Shown: positions 35,107-44,860, counted from the stretch's first letter. The stretch is DNA of 64,000 nucleotides from Hydrogenophaga sp. (GCF_030656115.1 NZ_JAUSOO010000037.1:83025-147024); one strand, 5' to 3'. The notes: generated by a model not told the origin, from the sequence alone. Numbers and translations: made by a program.

Positions 35107-35871
35107 ATGGATGCCTGGACCACTTCCCTGTTGCTGGCCACGGCCGCGTTTGCCGCGGGTGTGCTCAACGCCATCGCCGGCGGCGGCAGCTTTCTCACCT
35201 TTCCGGCGCTGGTGTTTGCTGGCGTACCGCCCATCATGGCCAACGCCACCAGCGCGCTGGCGGTGAGCCCGGGCTACCTGGGCAGCACGCTGGGCTTTCG
35301 GGCCGAGCTGGGTGCGCTGCCCACGCGGCGCCTGCGGCGCGAAATGGCCTTGTCGGCGGTGGGCGGCGTGGCCGGGGCGCTGTTGCTGCTGGTCACGCCC
35401 GCGAAGGTGTTTGCCGGCATCGTGCCCTGGCTGCTGCTGTTTGCCACCGCGCTGTTTGCCGCCGGGCCGGCGCTGGCGCGGCGTGCGCAGGCGGCCTCCA
35501 AAGAGGGGCAGGGGCTGGCCGCCTGGCGCGAGCCCGGCCTGCTGCTGGTGGCCATTTACGGCGGCTACTTCAACGGCGGTCTGGGCATTTTGCTCATGGC
35601 GCTCTACACCGTCACCGGCGAGGGCCGCATCCACACCGTGAACGCGCTGAAGAACCTCAACTCGCTGGTGCTCTCGTGGCTGGCGGTGGGCGCGTTTGTG
35701 CTGGCCGGCGCCATTGCCTGGAAGGAAGGTCTGTTGATGATGGTGGCCGCCACAGCGGGCGGCTTCCTGGGCGCGCGCTGGTCCAAGCGCCTGCCTGCGT
35801 CGTGGGTGCGCTGGGGCGTGATCGTGACGGGGCTGGTCATGAGCGCGCTGTTTTTTGCGCGCAGCGCCTGA
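35107..35871 (+). CDS. TSUP (TauE/SafE) family permease
   Basis: A 254-residue protein with about eight hydrophobic segments and both halves of the family repeat: AGVLNAIAGGGSFLTFPALVF with NATSALAVSPGYLGS, and AIYGGYFNGGLGILLMALY with HTVNALKNLNSLVLSW. TSUP proteins move sulfite, sulfonates or related organosulfur anions; the exact substrate is not deducible. The ATG at 35107 matches the usual N-terminus. It is divergent from the GST. Confidence 0.92.
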   Translation: MDAWTTSLLLATAAFAAGVLNAIAGGGSFLTFPALVFAGVPPIMANATSALAVSPGYLGSTLGFRAELGALPTRRLRREMALSAVGGVAGALLLLVTPAKVFAGIVPWLLLFATALFAAGPALARRAQAASKEGQGLAAWREPGLLLVAIYGGYFNGGLGILLMALYTVTGEGRIHTVNALKNLNSLVLSWLAVGAFVLAGAIAWKEGLLMMVAATAGGFLGARWSKRLPASWVRWGVIVTGLVMSALFFARSA

Positions 35872-36078
35872 ATCGGGTCTGTTTTGTTCTGTTCTTGCCG
35901 CCGCCTCTGGCGTCAACAACCGAACCGCGCGTGCCATACTTAATCCTATTGGACGGGTTTGTTTTTATCCACCGCTTGCACCCCTGTTGCCCCCGCGGGT
36001 CCCGTGCCGTTGCGGACCGGGATTCCACGCAACGCCCGGACACAGGGTACCCCCACGGCCCTCACTTCAACGACCACC

Positions 36079-38556
36079 ATGTCTTTTTACGAAACCCAGC
36101 CCATGGACGTGGTCCCCGGGCACCCTTACGCGTTTGGCTGGCCCACCCCACCGTTTGCGGCCTACCCCCGCGTGCAGCCCACCGAAGGGCCGCTGCCCTG
36201 CGAAATTGAGGGATTGGGTGGTAAACACAACCGCGTCCAGCTGCTGAACTTTGACCTGCAACGCGAAGAGGTGCTGGTGCAGGTCCTTGGCGTCAAGCGC
36301 CCGATCACGCTGAAGTTCTCGCAACTCCGGCGCCTGACCCTCGAAGAACCGATACGGCCCGAGCAGACCGCTGGTGGCGACCCCCATGCAGCGCTGCTGG
36401 CCCACCGGCCCGACAGCAGCTACCAAGTGCAGATGAGCGCGGGTGAAGACCTGGGGGGGCAGACGGTGGGTCAGGTCGAGCTCAAGCAGGGCCTCTTTCT
36501 GTTTCCTCCGCTGGACAACGCCGGCGTGACGTCCAGGGTGTTCATCCCCAACCACGCCTACGAGAGCTTCACCGTGGGTGGGCGTGTGGGCGAAATTCTG
36601 GTCCAGCAAGAACACGTGACCGAAGGTCAGGTGCAGCAGGTGGTGCAGGAGCAGACGCAATTGCGCCAACAGCGGCTCGGGGAGGTTCTGGTCAGCGGCC
36701 AGATCATCACGCCTGAGCAGTTGCTCGAAGCCATTGACATGCAACGCCACCTGCCGGTGATGCGCCTGGGCGCGGCGCTGGTGGCGCTGGACATGATCAC
36801 CGAGACCGACCTCGAAGAGGCGTTGCGCCTGCAGGTCGAAGGCAAAGGCCTGCCTTTGGGCGAGCTGTTGGTGCGCAAAGGCCTGGTCACACGCGAAAAC
36901 CTGCGCACCGCCTTGGCCCACAAAATGGGTTACCCCTCCGTCGATGTGCGGAACTTTCCGCTCGACCTGGATGCCCTCAAGGCGGTGCCCTACGCGGTGG
37001 CCGATCGGCTGCAGGTGCTGCCGCTGTTGCTGCGGCAGGGCCGCCTGATCGTGGCCATGGACGACCCGACCCGGCGCAACCTCATCACCGAGCTGGAATT
37101 CCTCACACAGTACCGTGTGGTGCCGGTGCTGCCGCAGGTGGGCACCTTGGTCACCGGCTTGAAGCAGGCCTACCAAAAACACGGTCTGGACGTCGAACCC
37201 GTCCAGACACCGCGCGACAGCGGTGGCGAGGTGCTCACCAGCGGCGCGCTGCTGCAAAGCCTGGAGCGCTCGGCCAAGGAGGAAGAGGGCGACGAGCGGC
37301 CCCTGGAGCAGTCCGACAACTCGCTGGTGCGCTTGATCAACACACTCATCATCGACGCCGCGCAGCAAGGTGCCTCTGACATCCACATCGAATGCCCACC
37401 CGGACGCGAGAAGATACGCATCCGCTTCCGGCGCGATGGCCACCTGCTCCTTCACATGGAGTTGCCCCACACCTACCGCGCGGCCGTCGTCTCGCGCATC
37501 AAGGTCATGTGCGACCTCGACATTTCCGAACGCCGCCGCCCGCAAGACGGCAAGATCATCTTTACCCGTTTCTCGCCCCAGCACCGGCTGGAGCTTCGCG
37601 TGGCCACCATCCCCACCACCCAGGGGCTTGAAGACGTGGTGATGCGGCTGTTGGCCTCCTCGCGGCCGCTGCCGCTGGAAGCCATCGGCTTGGCGCCCGT
37701 CAACTACAGCCGCCTGCGCGACGCCATCCAGCGTCCCTACGGCATGGTGTTGTGCGTAGGTCCGACCGGCTCCGGCAAAACCACCACCCTGCATTCGGCG
37801 CTGGGCCACATCAACCGGCCCGAAACCAAGATCTGGACCGCCGAAGATCCGGTCGAAATCACCCAGCCGGGGTTGCGCCAGGTGCAGGTCAACCCCAAGA
37901 TCGACTGGACCTTTGCCAAGGCCTTGCGCGCCTTCCTGCGCGCCGACCCCGACGTGATCATGGTGGGCGAGATCCGCGACGCCGAAACGGCCCATATGGC
38001 GATCGAAGCCTCGCTGACCGGCCACCTGGTGCTCTCAACGCTGCACACCAACAGCGCGCCCGAAACCATCACCCGCCTGCTCGACATGGGCATGGACCCG
38101 TTCAACTTCGCCGACTCGCTCCTGGCGGTGCTGGCGCAGCGGCTGGGGCGGCGGCTGTGCACCCAGTGCCGCACGGCCGCGCCGGCATCGGCCGAGTTGG
38201 TGGACGAATGGCTGGCGGATTATCTGCACGTCATGCCCGAAGACCTGCGCGGAGAACCGGCCAGCTTGCGCGCCGACTGGGCGCAGCGCTTCGGCACCGA
38301 CGGCCGCCTGACCCGCTACCGCAGCCCCGGCTGCAAGGCCTGCGACGGCACAGGACACAAGGGCCGGCTGGGTTTTCATGAGTTGCTGACCGTCTCGCGC
38401 GAGATGCGTCGCCTGGTGCAGCGCGGCGCCCGCGCCGAAGAACTGCAGGAGCAAGCCATGCGCGAAGGCATGCGCACGCTGCGGCAAGACGGTATTGAAA
38501 AGGTGCTGCAGGGCCTGACCAGTTTCGAGGAAGTTCGGGTGATCTCCAACGCCTGA
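36079..38556 (+). CDS. GspE/PilB/MshE-type secretion or pilus ATPase with extended N-terminus
   Basis: An 825-residue motor ATPase. Residues 1-150 contain a beta-rich segment (HNRVQLLNFDLQREEVLVQV) of PilZ-like flavour. Residues about 165-290 hold three tandem MshEN-like repeats (RVGEILVQQEHVT; RLGEVLVSGQIITPEQL; PLGELLVRKGLVTRENL). Then come the N2 domain and the C-terminal motor: Walker A GPTGSGKT at 561-568, Walker B region DPDVIMVGEIRD, and the zinc tetracysteine CTQC...CKAC. MshEN repeats bind cyclic-di-GMP in known relatives, so the motor may be c-di-GMP-gated. No GspF, pilin or secretin gene is nearby. The start MSFYETQP was chosen; the frame is open from 35959. Confidence 0.9.
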   Translation: MSFYETQPMDVVPGHPYAFGWPTPPFAAYPRVQPTEGPLPCEIEGLGGKHNRVQLLNFDLQREEVLVQVLGVKRPITLKFSQLRRLTLEEPIRPEQTAGGDPHAALLAHRPDSSYQVQMSAGEDLGGQTVGQVELKQGLFLFPPLDNAGVTSRVFIPNHAYESFTVGGRVGEILVQQEHVTEGQVQQVVQEQTQLRQQRLGEVLVSGQIITPEQLLEAIDMQRHLPVMRLGAALVALDMITETDLEEALRLQVEGKGLPLGELLVRKGLVTRENLRTALAHKMGYPSVDVRNFPLDLDALKAVPYAVADRLQVLPLLLRQGRLIVAMDDPTRRNLITELEFLTQYRVVPVLPQVGTLVTGLKQAYQKHGLDVEPVQTPRDSGGEVLTSGALLQSLERSAKEEEGDERPLEQSDNSLVRLINTLIIDAAQQGASDIHIECPPGREKIRIRFRRDGHLLLHMELPHTYRAAVVSRIKVMCDLDISERRRPQDGKIIFTRFSPQHRLELRVATIPTTQGLEDVVMRLLASSRPLPLEAIGLAPVNYSRLRDAIQRPYGMVLCVGPTGSGKTTTLHSALGHINRPETKIWTAEDPVEITQPGLRQVQVNPKIDWTFAKALRAFLRADPDVIMVGEIRDAETAHMAIEASLTGHLVLSTLHTNSAPETITRLLDMGMDPFNFADSLLAVLAQRLGRRLCTQCRTAAPASAELVDEWLADYLHVMPEDLRGEPASLRADWAQRFGTDGRLTRYRSPGCKACDGTGHKGRLGFHELLTVSREMRRLVQRGARAEELQEQAMREGMRTLRQDGIEKVLQGLTSFEEVRVISNA

Positions 38557-38721
38557 AGGGCATGGTGACGCTGGCCGGCCCCGACGTGCTCCGCCCGGCG
38601 CTTTCCCGGCCCGACGCGTGGCATGCGCCCGTGTGCGATCGTATTCGGAGCATGACGGCATTGCCCACCAGATTGGCCAACATCTGGCTGAAACGCACCG
38701 GGGGCGGGAGCGGCGCAGGGT

Positions 38722-41700
38722 TCAAGCCGTGGGCTCGGCGGGGTGGGCGGGCAACGCCAACGTTTGCAAGTGCAGCAGCGTGTTCGCATCCAGCACCATC
38801 CGCTGGGCAAATTCATCGGCCGGCATGGGCTTGCCAAACAGATAACCCTGGAAACGGTGGCAACCCAATTGCTGCAGCATGGCCAGCTGGGCGGTGGTTT
38901 CCACGCCCTCGGCCAGCAGGCTCAGGCCCAGCACATCGGCCAGTGCAATCACGGTTTTGACGATGGCCGCATCGCTGTCGTCGTCCATCAGACCCCGCAC
39001 AAACGACTGGTCAATCTTGAGCTTTTGCACCGGAAACCGCTTCAGATAGGCCAGGCTGGAGTAGCCCGTGCCAAAGTCGTCAATAGCCAGATGCACACCC
39101 AGGCGCACCAAGGCATCCATGCGCTGGATCACGTCGTCTACGTTGTGCATCAGGCTCGACTCGGTGATCTCCAGCTCCAACAGGTGCGGGGGCAGGCCCG
39201 TTTCGGCCAGCACCTCGGCCACCAACGCCACCAGGTCGTGGCGTCGGAACTGGCGGGCCGAGACGTTGACCGCCACCAGCCAGTCGCGCCCCAGCTCCCG
39301 CTGCCACTGTGCCCCTTGCTGGCAGGCTTGTCGCAGCACCCAGCTGTCGAGCTTGGCGATGAGATGGGTTTCTTCGGCCACGCTGATGAACTGGTTGGGC
39401 AGCACCATGCCCAGCAACCGCGACTGCCAGCGCACCAGCGCCTCGGCCCCAAAGATCTGCCCTGAACGCATGTCCACCAGCGGCTGGTAATACAACATCA
39501 GCTCGCCGTCGTTGATGCCTTCGTGCAGGGCCGATTCGATGCGGTAACGCTGTTCTGCCTCAGCGTTCATGCTCTCGGTGTAGAAGCGAAAGGTGTTGCG
39601 CCCACCTGCTTTGGCCTGGTACATGGCCGTGTCGGCGTTGCGCAACAGGGTGGCTGTGTGGGTGCCATCGTCAGGGCACAGGCAAATGCCAATGCTGGTG
39701 CTGATGTGCAAGGTGTGGCCATCCACCACGAACGGCTCCTGCAAGGTTTCCACCAGCTTTTCCGCGACGGTTTGCGCCTGCATCGGATGGCTCAACCGCG
39801 GCAACAGCACCACAAACTCATCGCCACCCAGGCGGGCCAGGGTGTCGCTGGCGCGCAGCAACAGCGACAGGCGCAGCCCCACCTGACGCAACAACCTATC
39901 GCCCACGGTGTGGCCCAGGCTGTCGTTGATGTTCTTGAAACGATCCAGATCGAGAAACATGATCGCCATCTGTTCGCGGTTGCGGCTGGTTTGCAGCAGC
40001 ACCTGCTCCAGGCGGTCGTGCAGCAGATTGCGGTTGGGCAAGCCGGTGAGGGCATCGTAGTGCGCCATGTTGCGCATGACGGCCTCGATTCTGGTGCGTT
40101 CGGCGATCTCGGCCTCCAGGCGGGTGTGGCTTTGCGCCAGTTCGTGGGTGCGCTGCTGCACCCGCCGCTCCAGCTCTTCCTGCGATCCGCGCAGCACCTC
40201 CCGTGCCTTGTGCTGTTCGGTCATATCGGTGGCCACACACAGGTAGCCGCTGACCTGCCCGGCTTCGTCGCGCAGCGACGTGACCGACAGCAACACCGGC
40301 ACCTGGCTTCCGTCTTTGCGCTGGTACGTCCATTCGCGCTCGTCCTTGCCCCACCGGTCCACGCGCCAGCGAAAGACCTGGAATCCGGGGGAAACGTGCG
40401 CTTTGAATTCGGCGCTCAGCTCTTGGGCGTAGGTCTGCACCTCTTCAGCCAGATGAAATTGGCCCGGCGTGTGCCGGCCCACCAGCTCATGGGCCGCATA
40501 ACCCAGCAAGCGCTCGGCCGCTGCGTTGAACAGGCTGATCACACCCTGGGGATCGGTGGCAATGATGGCCATGCTGGCACTGGCCAGCACCGCCCGGTTC
40601 AGGCTCGTGGCGGCGTGCAGCGCCTGTTCGTTGCTGCGGCGTTCGGAAATGTCTTCCACCAACCACAGGGTGGTGCTCTCGGGGCTCCAGTCTCCCGCCT
40701 CCAGACGGCGGCCCGACAGGCGCGCCCAGAACACCGTGCCGTCAACCCGCCGCAATTGGGTCTCGTGCGATACCGCCATGCCCCCTTTGAGCGGTTTGTA
40801 GATCTGCGAGCCAAAACGGCAGTAGCTCGCCATATCGGGGTGCATGGCACTGGACAGCACCCCTGCCAGGCTGCCTCTGGATGCCCCCATCATCGATTCA
40901 AACCGCTGGTTGCAGCGCAGCATCTCGTGTTGCCGGACCACCACCATGCCCAACGGGGCCTCGTTGAACAGCGTGGTGTTTTCGTGCACAGCTTGCAGCA
41001 AGGAATCGGCCAGCGCATGCGACTCGGAGCGGTCCACCACGATCCAGAACGTGCCCTGATCAGGGTCTTCCGGGTTGACCACATAGCCCACCACCTGCGT
41101 CCAGAACACCTGCCCATCGCTGCGGCGCATGCGGATTTCCACATCCACAGACTGGGCGCTGCTCAGCAGCGGCGCGGCCAATCGGCCAAACTGGTCGTAG
41201 TCGGCCTGAGACGGAAACAGCTCCACGGCGGGCATACTCGGGATGTCCTGAAGCCCGTAGCCAAACATCTGGCAGAACCGGGCGTTGGCCTGCACCACGC
41301 GGCGGTTGCTGGTCATGAGGATGCCCATGGGCGCATTGCTCATCAGCGACTCAAACCGCTGCAAAGCGTCGCGCAACGCCTGGAGCTGGGCGCGCTCTGC
41401 CGTCACGTCGTCAAGCACCCAAACGGTGCCCAGCTGGGGTTGGACCGGGTCGATCGCAGACGCCGAGACCACACAGCACAACTGCGCGCCCAGGGCCGTC
41501 ACAAACACATGCTCGCACCGAAAAACCTGCCCTTGGCCCAGAATGGGGCTGGCCTGTTGGCCAAACGCCTCGTAGCTTTGCACACTGTCAAACAAGGTGC
41601 TGGCCGGCTGACCGATCAGTTGCTCTGCGGGAACACCCATCAGCTGCGCGAACGCCCGGTTGCAGCGCACGATGGTGCGGTTGCGCGTCAACACCATGCC

Positions 41701-41850
41701 CAGCGAAGCGTGCTCGAACACCGCATTGACCTCCTCGGAGGACGGCAACATGTTCAGGCCGGCGGGTGGCAGCGTGTTGGGCATACAAAACTTTGTTTCA
41801 TCGGGCGTGAACTTTTCACGCCTCATGCTCCTATTCTGCATACAAATCAC
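38722..41850 (-). CDS. PAS-repeat diguanylate cyclase/phosphodiesterase (GGDEF-EAL)
   Basis: A protein of about 1,042 residues. Four PAS-type sensor domains (around 35-160, 165-290, 295-415 and 420-560), the last with a PAC segment, are followed by a coiled coil, GGDEF with an intact GGDEF motif at 675-679 (ARLGGDEFVVLL), and EAL with EAL at 803-805, DDFGTGYSSL and the downstream EGVE motif. Both catalytic domains look intact, so it may synthesise or degrade cyclic-di-GMP depending on PAS input. There is no transmembrane segment. The start is uncertain: GTG 41850, ATG 41841, 41826 and 41784 are all in frame, none with good ribosome spacing. It lies tail-to-tail with the MshEN-type ATPase, 165 bases apart. 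Confidence 0.92.
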   Translation of the reverse strand: MICMQNRSMRREKFTPDETKFCMPNTLPPAGLNMLPSSEEVNAVFEHASLGMVLTRNRTIVRCNRAFAQLMGVPAEQLIGQPASTLFDSVQSYEAFGQQASPILGQGQVFRCEHVFVTALGAQLCCVVSASAIDPVQPQLGTVWVLDDVTAERAQLQALRDALQRFESLMSNAPMGILMTSNRRVVQANARFCQMFGYGLQDIPSMPAVELFPSQADYDQFGRLAAPLLSSAQSVDVEIRMRRSDGQVFWTQVVGYVVNPEDPDQGTFWIVVDRSESHALADSLLQAVHENTTLFNEAPLGMVVVRQHEMLRCNQRFESMMGASRGSLAGVLSSAMHPDMASYCRFGSQIYKPLKGGMAVSHETQLRRVDGTVFWARLSGRRLEAGDWSPESTTLWLVEDISERRSNEQALHAATSLNRAVLASASMAIIATDPQGVISLFNAAAERLLGYAAHELVGRHTPGQFHLAEEVQTYAQELSAEFKAHVSPGFQVFRWRVDRWGKDEREWTYQRKDGSQVPVLLSVTSLRDEAGQVSGYLCVATDMTEQHKAREVLRGSQEELERRVQQRTHELAQSHTRLEAEIAERTRIEAVMRNMAHYDALTGLPNRNLLHDRLEQVLLQTSRNREQMAIMFLDLDRFKNINDSLGHTVGDRLLRQVGLRLSLLLRASDTLARLGGDEFVVLLPRLSHPMQAQTVAEKLVETLQEPFVVDGHTLHISTSIGICLCPDDGTHTATLLRNADTAMYQAKAGGRNTFRFYTESMNAEAEQRYRIESALHEGINDGELMLYYQPLVDMRSGQIFGAEALVRWQSRLLGMVLPNQFISVAEETHLIAKLDSWVLRQACQQGAQWQRELGRDWLVAVNVSARQFRRHDLVALVAEVLAETGLPPHLLELEITESSLMHNVDDVIQRMDALVRLGVHLAIDDFGTGYSSLAYLKRFPVQKLKIDQSFVRGLMDDDSDAAIVKTVIALADVLGLSLLAEGVETTAQLAMLQQLGCHRFQGYLFGKPMPADEFAQRMVLDANTLLHLQTLALPAHPAEPTA

Positions 41851-42073
41851 ACAATGTAATCGTGTAATTTCCTGTATAGAGCACCATCTTGCCTGGCGGC
41901 AGCGGCAAGAAAATTACCAGCCCCATCCACGCGCCCCACCAGACCCGGGTGCGGGCCTGCGACCACAGCAGCGCCGCCAGGTTCAGGCGCCGGTCGGCGC
42001 CGCTGGCCGTGGCGGTGCTGGCGCGGTGCCCGTCGGCGGCCTCGCGCAGCCGCTGGGCCAGTTGCAGACCCAT
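41831..42073 (-). CDS. Small hypothetical membrane-associated protein
   Basis: An 80-codon frame (MGLQLAQRLREAADGHR...) with G/C-biased third positions for about 60 codons and one hydrophobic segment (WWGAWMGLVIFLPLP). It lies 48 bases after the TerB-like gene on the same strand, and its end overlaps the start region of the GGDEF-EAL gene. No family recognised and no clear ribosome site. Confidence 0.4.
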   Translation of the reverse strand: MGLQLAQRLREAADGHRASTATASGADRRLNLAALLWSQARTRVWWGAWMGLVIFLPLPPGKMVLYTGNYTITLCDLYAE

Positions 42074-42121
42074 GGTGTGGCGTTCATGCGAACCCCATCA
42101 GGCCTGTGAACGTGTGCGGCT

Positions 42122-42538
42122 TCACACCGCTGTGGCCGATGCCATTGCGGCGGGCACCGTGCGCCAGGCCTTCACCATGGCGTCCAGCATGTCGGCTTCG
42201 CCTTCGGCCAGGTGCCCGTCGGCCAGGGCCACGGCTTCGCAGAGTTCCATGATCTGCACCCGCAGCGCGGGGTCCTGCACCTCGCGCATCAGCGCCTGCC
42301 GGGTCGCGTCATCGATCTGCGCCGAACCGGTCCACTCGCCGTGTGCGACGCTCAGCAGGTCCTGGCAAAACTGGTCGATCACCGCCTTGATCTCTTCCGC
42401 TGGCAGCCCCAGGCGGCGCGGTGCTTCCAGCCGGTCCAGTGCGCGGATCTCGGTCATCGAATAGTTGCCGTCGGCCACCAGGGCCATGGCCAGCAGGCGG
42501 GTGGCGGCTTGGGGGCTGTTGGTGGGGTACGTTCTCAT
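42122..42538 (-). CDS. TerB-like acidic protein
   Basis: A 138-residue helical protein with the two acidic TerB/DjlA motifs of form A-D-G-x3-E: MALVADGNYSMTEIRAL and VALADGHLAEGEADML. In the family these bind metal ions and occur in tellurite/stress and membrane-surveillance contexts; no other ter gene is nearby. The start ATG at 42538 gives MRTYPTNSP. It is divergent from the LysR-type regulator. Confidence 0.8.
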   Translation of the reverse strand: MRTYPTNSPQAATRLLAMALVADGNYSMTEIRALDRLEAPRRLGLPAEEIKAVIDQFCQDLLSVAHGEWTGSAQIDDATRQALMREVQDPALRVQIMELCEAVALADGHLAEGEADMLDAMVKAWRTVPAAMASATAV

Positions 42539-42691
42539 GGGTCACTGCTTTCGTTGAGTGCAAAAAAGAACCAGGTCGGTTGATCGCTGTAGGGGGCGCC
42601 TGGCGTGCCCCGAACCGGGACCCAAGATAGGTCCACGCAGACGCATTAAAAAGCAGACAATCCGTGAAAAACACTCTCTCAAATACGAACC

Positions 42692-43582
42692 ATGCACCAG
42701 GAACTCAATTACAAGCACCTGTACTACTTCTGGGTCACGGCCAAAGAAGGCGGCATGTCGCACGCGGCCGACCGGCTGGGTCTGGCGGTGCAAACCGTGA
42801 GCGCGCAGGTGCGCTTGCTGGAACAGTCGCTCGGGCATGCACTGTTCAAACCCGCGGGCCGGGGTCTGGCGCTGACCGACGCCGGGCAGGCCGCGCTGCA
42901 GGTGGCCGAACAGATCTTTCACCTGGGCGAGCACCTGCACACCGCCGTGCGCGAGGCCGGCAGCCACACCGGTGTGCGCCTGGTGGTGGGCATCTCCGAC
43001 GGCCTGCCCAAGCTCGCTGTGCGCGACCTGCTGACGCCCGCCATGGAAGAGCCCAACCTGCGCCTGCTGTGCCACGAAGACAAGTTTGACGACTTGCTGG
43101 CCGACCTGGCCTTGCACCGGCTCGACGTGGTGCTGTCCGACCGGCCCGCACCCGCCAACCCCAACCTGCGGCTCTACAGCCATGCGCTGGGTTCGTCGGC
43201 CATGGGCTGGTACGCGCCGCCGCAATGGCTCGCGCAAGCCCGCCACGATTTCCCGCACAACCTGGCCCACATGCCGGTGCTGCTGCCCACCGCGCACGCC
43301 TCGGTGCGCCTGCGGCTGGACCAGTGGTTTGAGCGCCAGGGCGTCACGCCCCATGTGGTGGGCGAGTTTGAAGACAGTGCCCTGCTGGCCACCTTCGGCT
43401 CGTCGGGCATGGGCGTGTTCCCGGCCTCGGAGCGCATGCGCGAAAAGCTCTCCAACGGCTACGGCCTGCGCTGGTTCGCCCCCTGCGACGGCGTGCAGGA
43501 ACACTTCTACGCCATCGGCACCGCGCGCAAGGTGCAGCACCCGCTGGTGCAAAAACTGCTGGTGCAAAAACTGAGCGACTGA
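42692..43582 (+). CDS. LysR-family regulator, NhaR-like
   Basis: A 296-residue regulator. The N-terminal winged helix (LNYKHLYYFWVTAKEGGMSHAADRLGLAVQTVSAQVRLLEQSLG) matches NhaR-type activators very closely. The C-terminal half is a periplasmic-binding-protein-like effector domain. NhaR responds to Na+ and controls nhaA in enterobacteria; no nhaA is adjacent here, although a CPA2 antiporter lies 9 kb away. It is divergent from the TerB-like gene, the most obvious local target. Confidence 0.88.
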   Translation: MHQELNYKHLYYFWVTAKEGGMSHAADRLGLAVQTVSAQVRLLEQSLGHALFKPAGRGLALTDAGQAALQVAEQIFHLGEHLHTAVREAGSHTGVRLVVGISDGLPKLAVRDLLTPAMEEPNLRLLCHEDKFDDLLADLALHRLDVVLSDRPAPANPNLRLYSHALGSSAMGWYAPPQWLAQARHDFPHNLAHMPVLLPTAHASVRLRLDQWFERQGVTPHVVGEFEDSALLATFGSSGMGVFPASERMREKLSNGYGLRWFAPCDGVQEHFYAIGTARKVQHPLVQKLLVQKLSD

Positions 43583-43667
43583 TCGCGTGGCCACCGCCTT
43601 GGGTGGCTCCCTGCGGGCCGGTTGGGCTGGCGCCACCCCGGCGCCCGTGCCGCCACACAATGCCGCC

Positions 43668-44534
43668 ATGCACACGCTCACCCCAGCCCACCTGATGCCC
43701 TGGACCGTGTCCAGCCCGTTTCGTATGCGGCCCGGCCTGTCGCGCCTGGCCAGCCCCGCTGCGCCCACGGCAGCGCCCCCGCCACCGCTGTTTCTGCGCG
43801 ACGCGCAAGCCCCTGCCTACGCCGCGCACAAGCAGGCCGTGCTGCACGCGCACCGCGAGCGCGCCTGGCTCGGCCACACCGAGCCCGCCGTGCTGCAGGC
43901 CATTGCCACCGCCTACGCCGCCCAGACCGGTGTGGCCCTGGCGCCCACGGCCGAGGCCCTGACGCTGGGCCTGCAAGAAGACCTGGTGGTGCTGCACGGC
44001 GAGCCGGACGCGATGCGCACGCGCTGGCTCTCGGTGTGCTTCCCGTCCAACTGGAGCCCGGCTGACAAACTCGGTCTGGACTTTGCCGCCATCCACGCCC
44101 CGGTGGCCGACAACGCACTGTTGCAGGCCGGCGGCAAAGGCATTGTGGACATGGCGTTTCGCCAGGCCAGCATGCTGCGCCATGTGTGGCTGCTCACGCC
44201 CAGCGGCGACCTGGCGCAACACCCCGAAACCCGCCGCACCCGCTGGGAAGACGCCGTGGCGCAGGCCGACGCCACCGGGCAGTGCCTGCTGGACCAGGTG
44301 TTTTTTCGCGTCGAACGCCAGACCACGCTGCCCCTGCCCGCCCTGCAGCGTGGCGTGTTTTTCATCCGTGTCATGGTGTGCCCGCTGCGGGCTGCGCTGC
44401 AGGTCGCGCCCGCGCGCGCAGGCGAACTGCACGCCGCGCTCGCCTCCATGAGCGACGCCGTGGTGGCCTACCGCGGCATGGCCGGCGTGCGCCCGCGCTT
44501 GCTGGCCGAACTGGCTGCGCTCAGCGGCCCCTGA
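43668..44534 (+). CDS. DUF3445 protein (heme-dependent oxidative N-demethylase-like)
   Basis: A 288-residue protein with the DUF3445/HODM-alpha pattern: PFRMRPGLSRL near the start, then EDLVVLHGEPDAMRTRWLSVCFPSNWSPADKLGLDFAAIHAPVAD and a C-terminal VFFIRVMVCPL. A characterised relative is a heme-PAS-like demethylase subunit, but most members are unstudied and other subunits are absent here. Start ATG 43668 is preferred over the open frame from 43587 because PF-x-M-R-PGL lies near the N-terminus in relatives. Confidence 0.75.
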   Translation: MHTLTPAHLMPWTVSSPFRMRPGLSRLASPAAPTAAPPPPLFLRDAQAPAYAAHKQAVLHAHRERAWLGHTEPAVLQAIATAYAAQTGVALAPTAEALTLGLQEDLVVLHGEPDAMRTRWLSVCFPSNWSPADKLGLDFAAIHAPVADNALLQAGGKGIVDMAFRQASMLRHVWLLTPSGDLAQHPETRRTRWEDAVAQADATGQCLLDQVFFRVERQTTLPLPALQRGVFFIRVMVCPLRAALQVAPARAGELHAALASMSDAVVAYRGMAGVRPRLLAELAALSGP

Positions 44535-44721
44535 AGCCCCGCCCGTTGACCGCGCGCAAGGTGGCGCTGCAACGGCCCGCCAATGTGGTGGGCCTGCGGC
44601 TGCAGGCTGCGCCCGGCCACATCATGGAATACCACGGGCTACCCTACGAAACCGACTTCAGCATCCAGCGGCAGCCCCCCCGCACGCCCACTGAACACGC
44701 CCGCCGCGCCCAAGAGCCACC

Positions 44722-44860
44722 ATATTCAAAGACCGCGAAGACGCAGCCCCCAACTGGCCACCCGGCTGGCCGCCTACCGGGCCCGCACCCGCTGATTTTG
44801 GCCATTCCCCGGGGCGCCGTACCCATGGCCAAGGTGCTGGCTGAGCTGCTGAGGGGCTGA
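44722..44860 (+). pseudogene. Phosphoribosyltransferase-like gene remnant (two frameshifts)
   Basis: The opening of a PRTase-family protein is readable across three frames: IFKDREDAA (44722-44748), QLATRLAAYRART (44751-44789) and PLILAIPRGAVPMAKVLAELL (44789 onward) ending at a stop near 44860. The rest of the gene is absent. Nothing recognisable follows up to the lipoprotein gene stop at 45058. Confidence 0.55.

Noticed and set aside
39523..41859. A 778-codon plus-strand frame opposite the GGDEF-EAL gene
   Set aside because: The sense strand has intact PAS, GGDEF and EAL motifs; the antisense has none.
43545..43580. Tandem duplication at the C-terminus of the NhaR-like gene
   Set aside because: Only two short copies of a five-codon unit (LVQKL), within normal length variation of the protein end.
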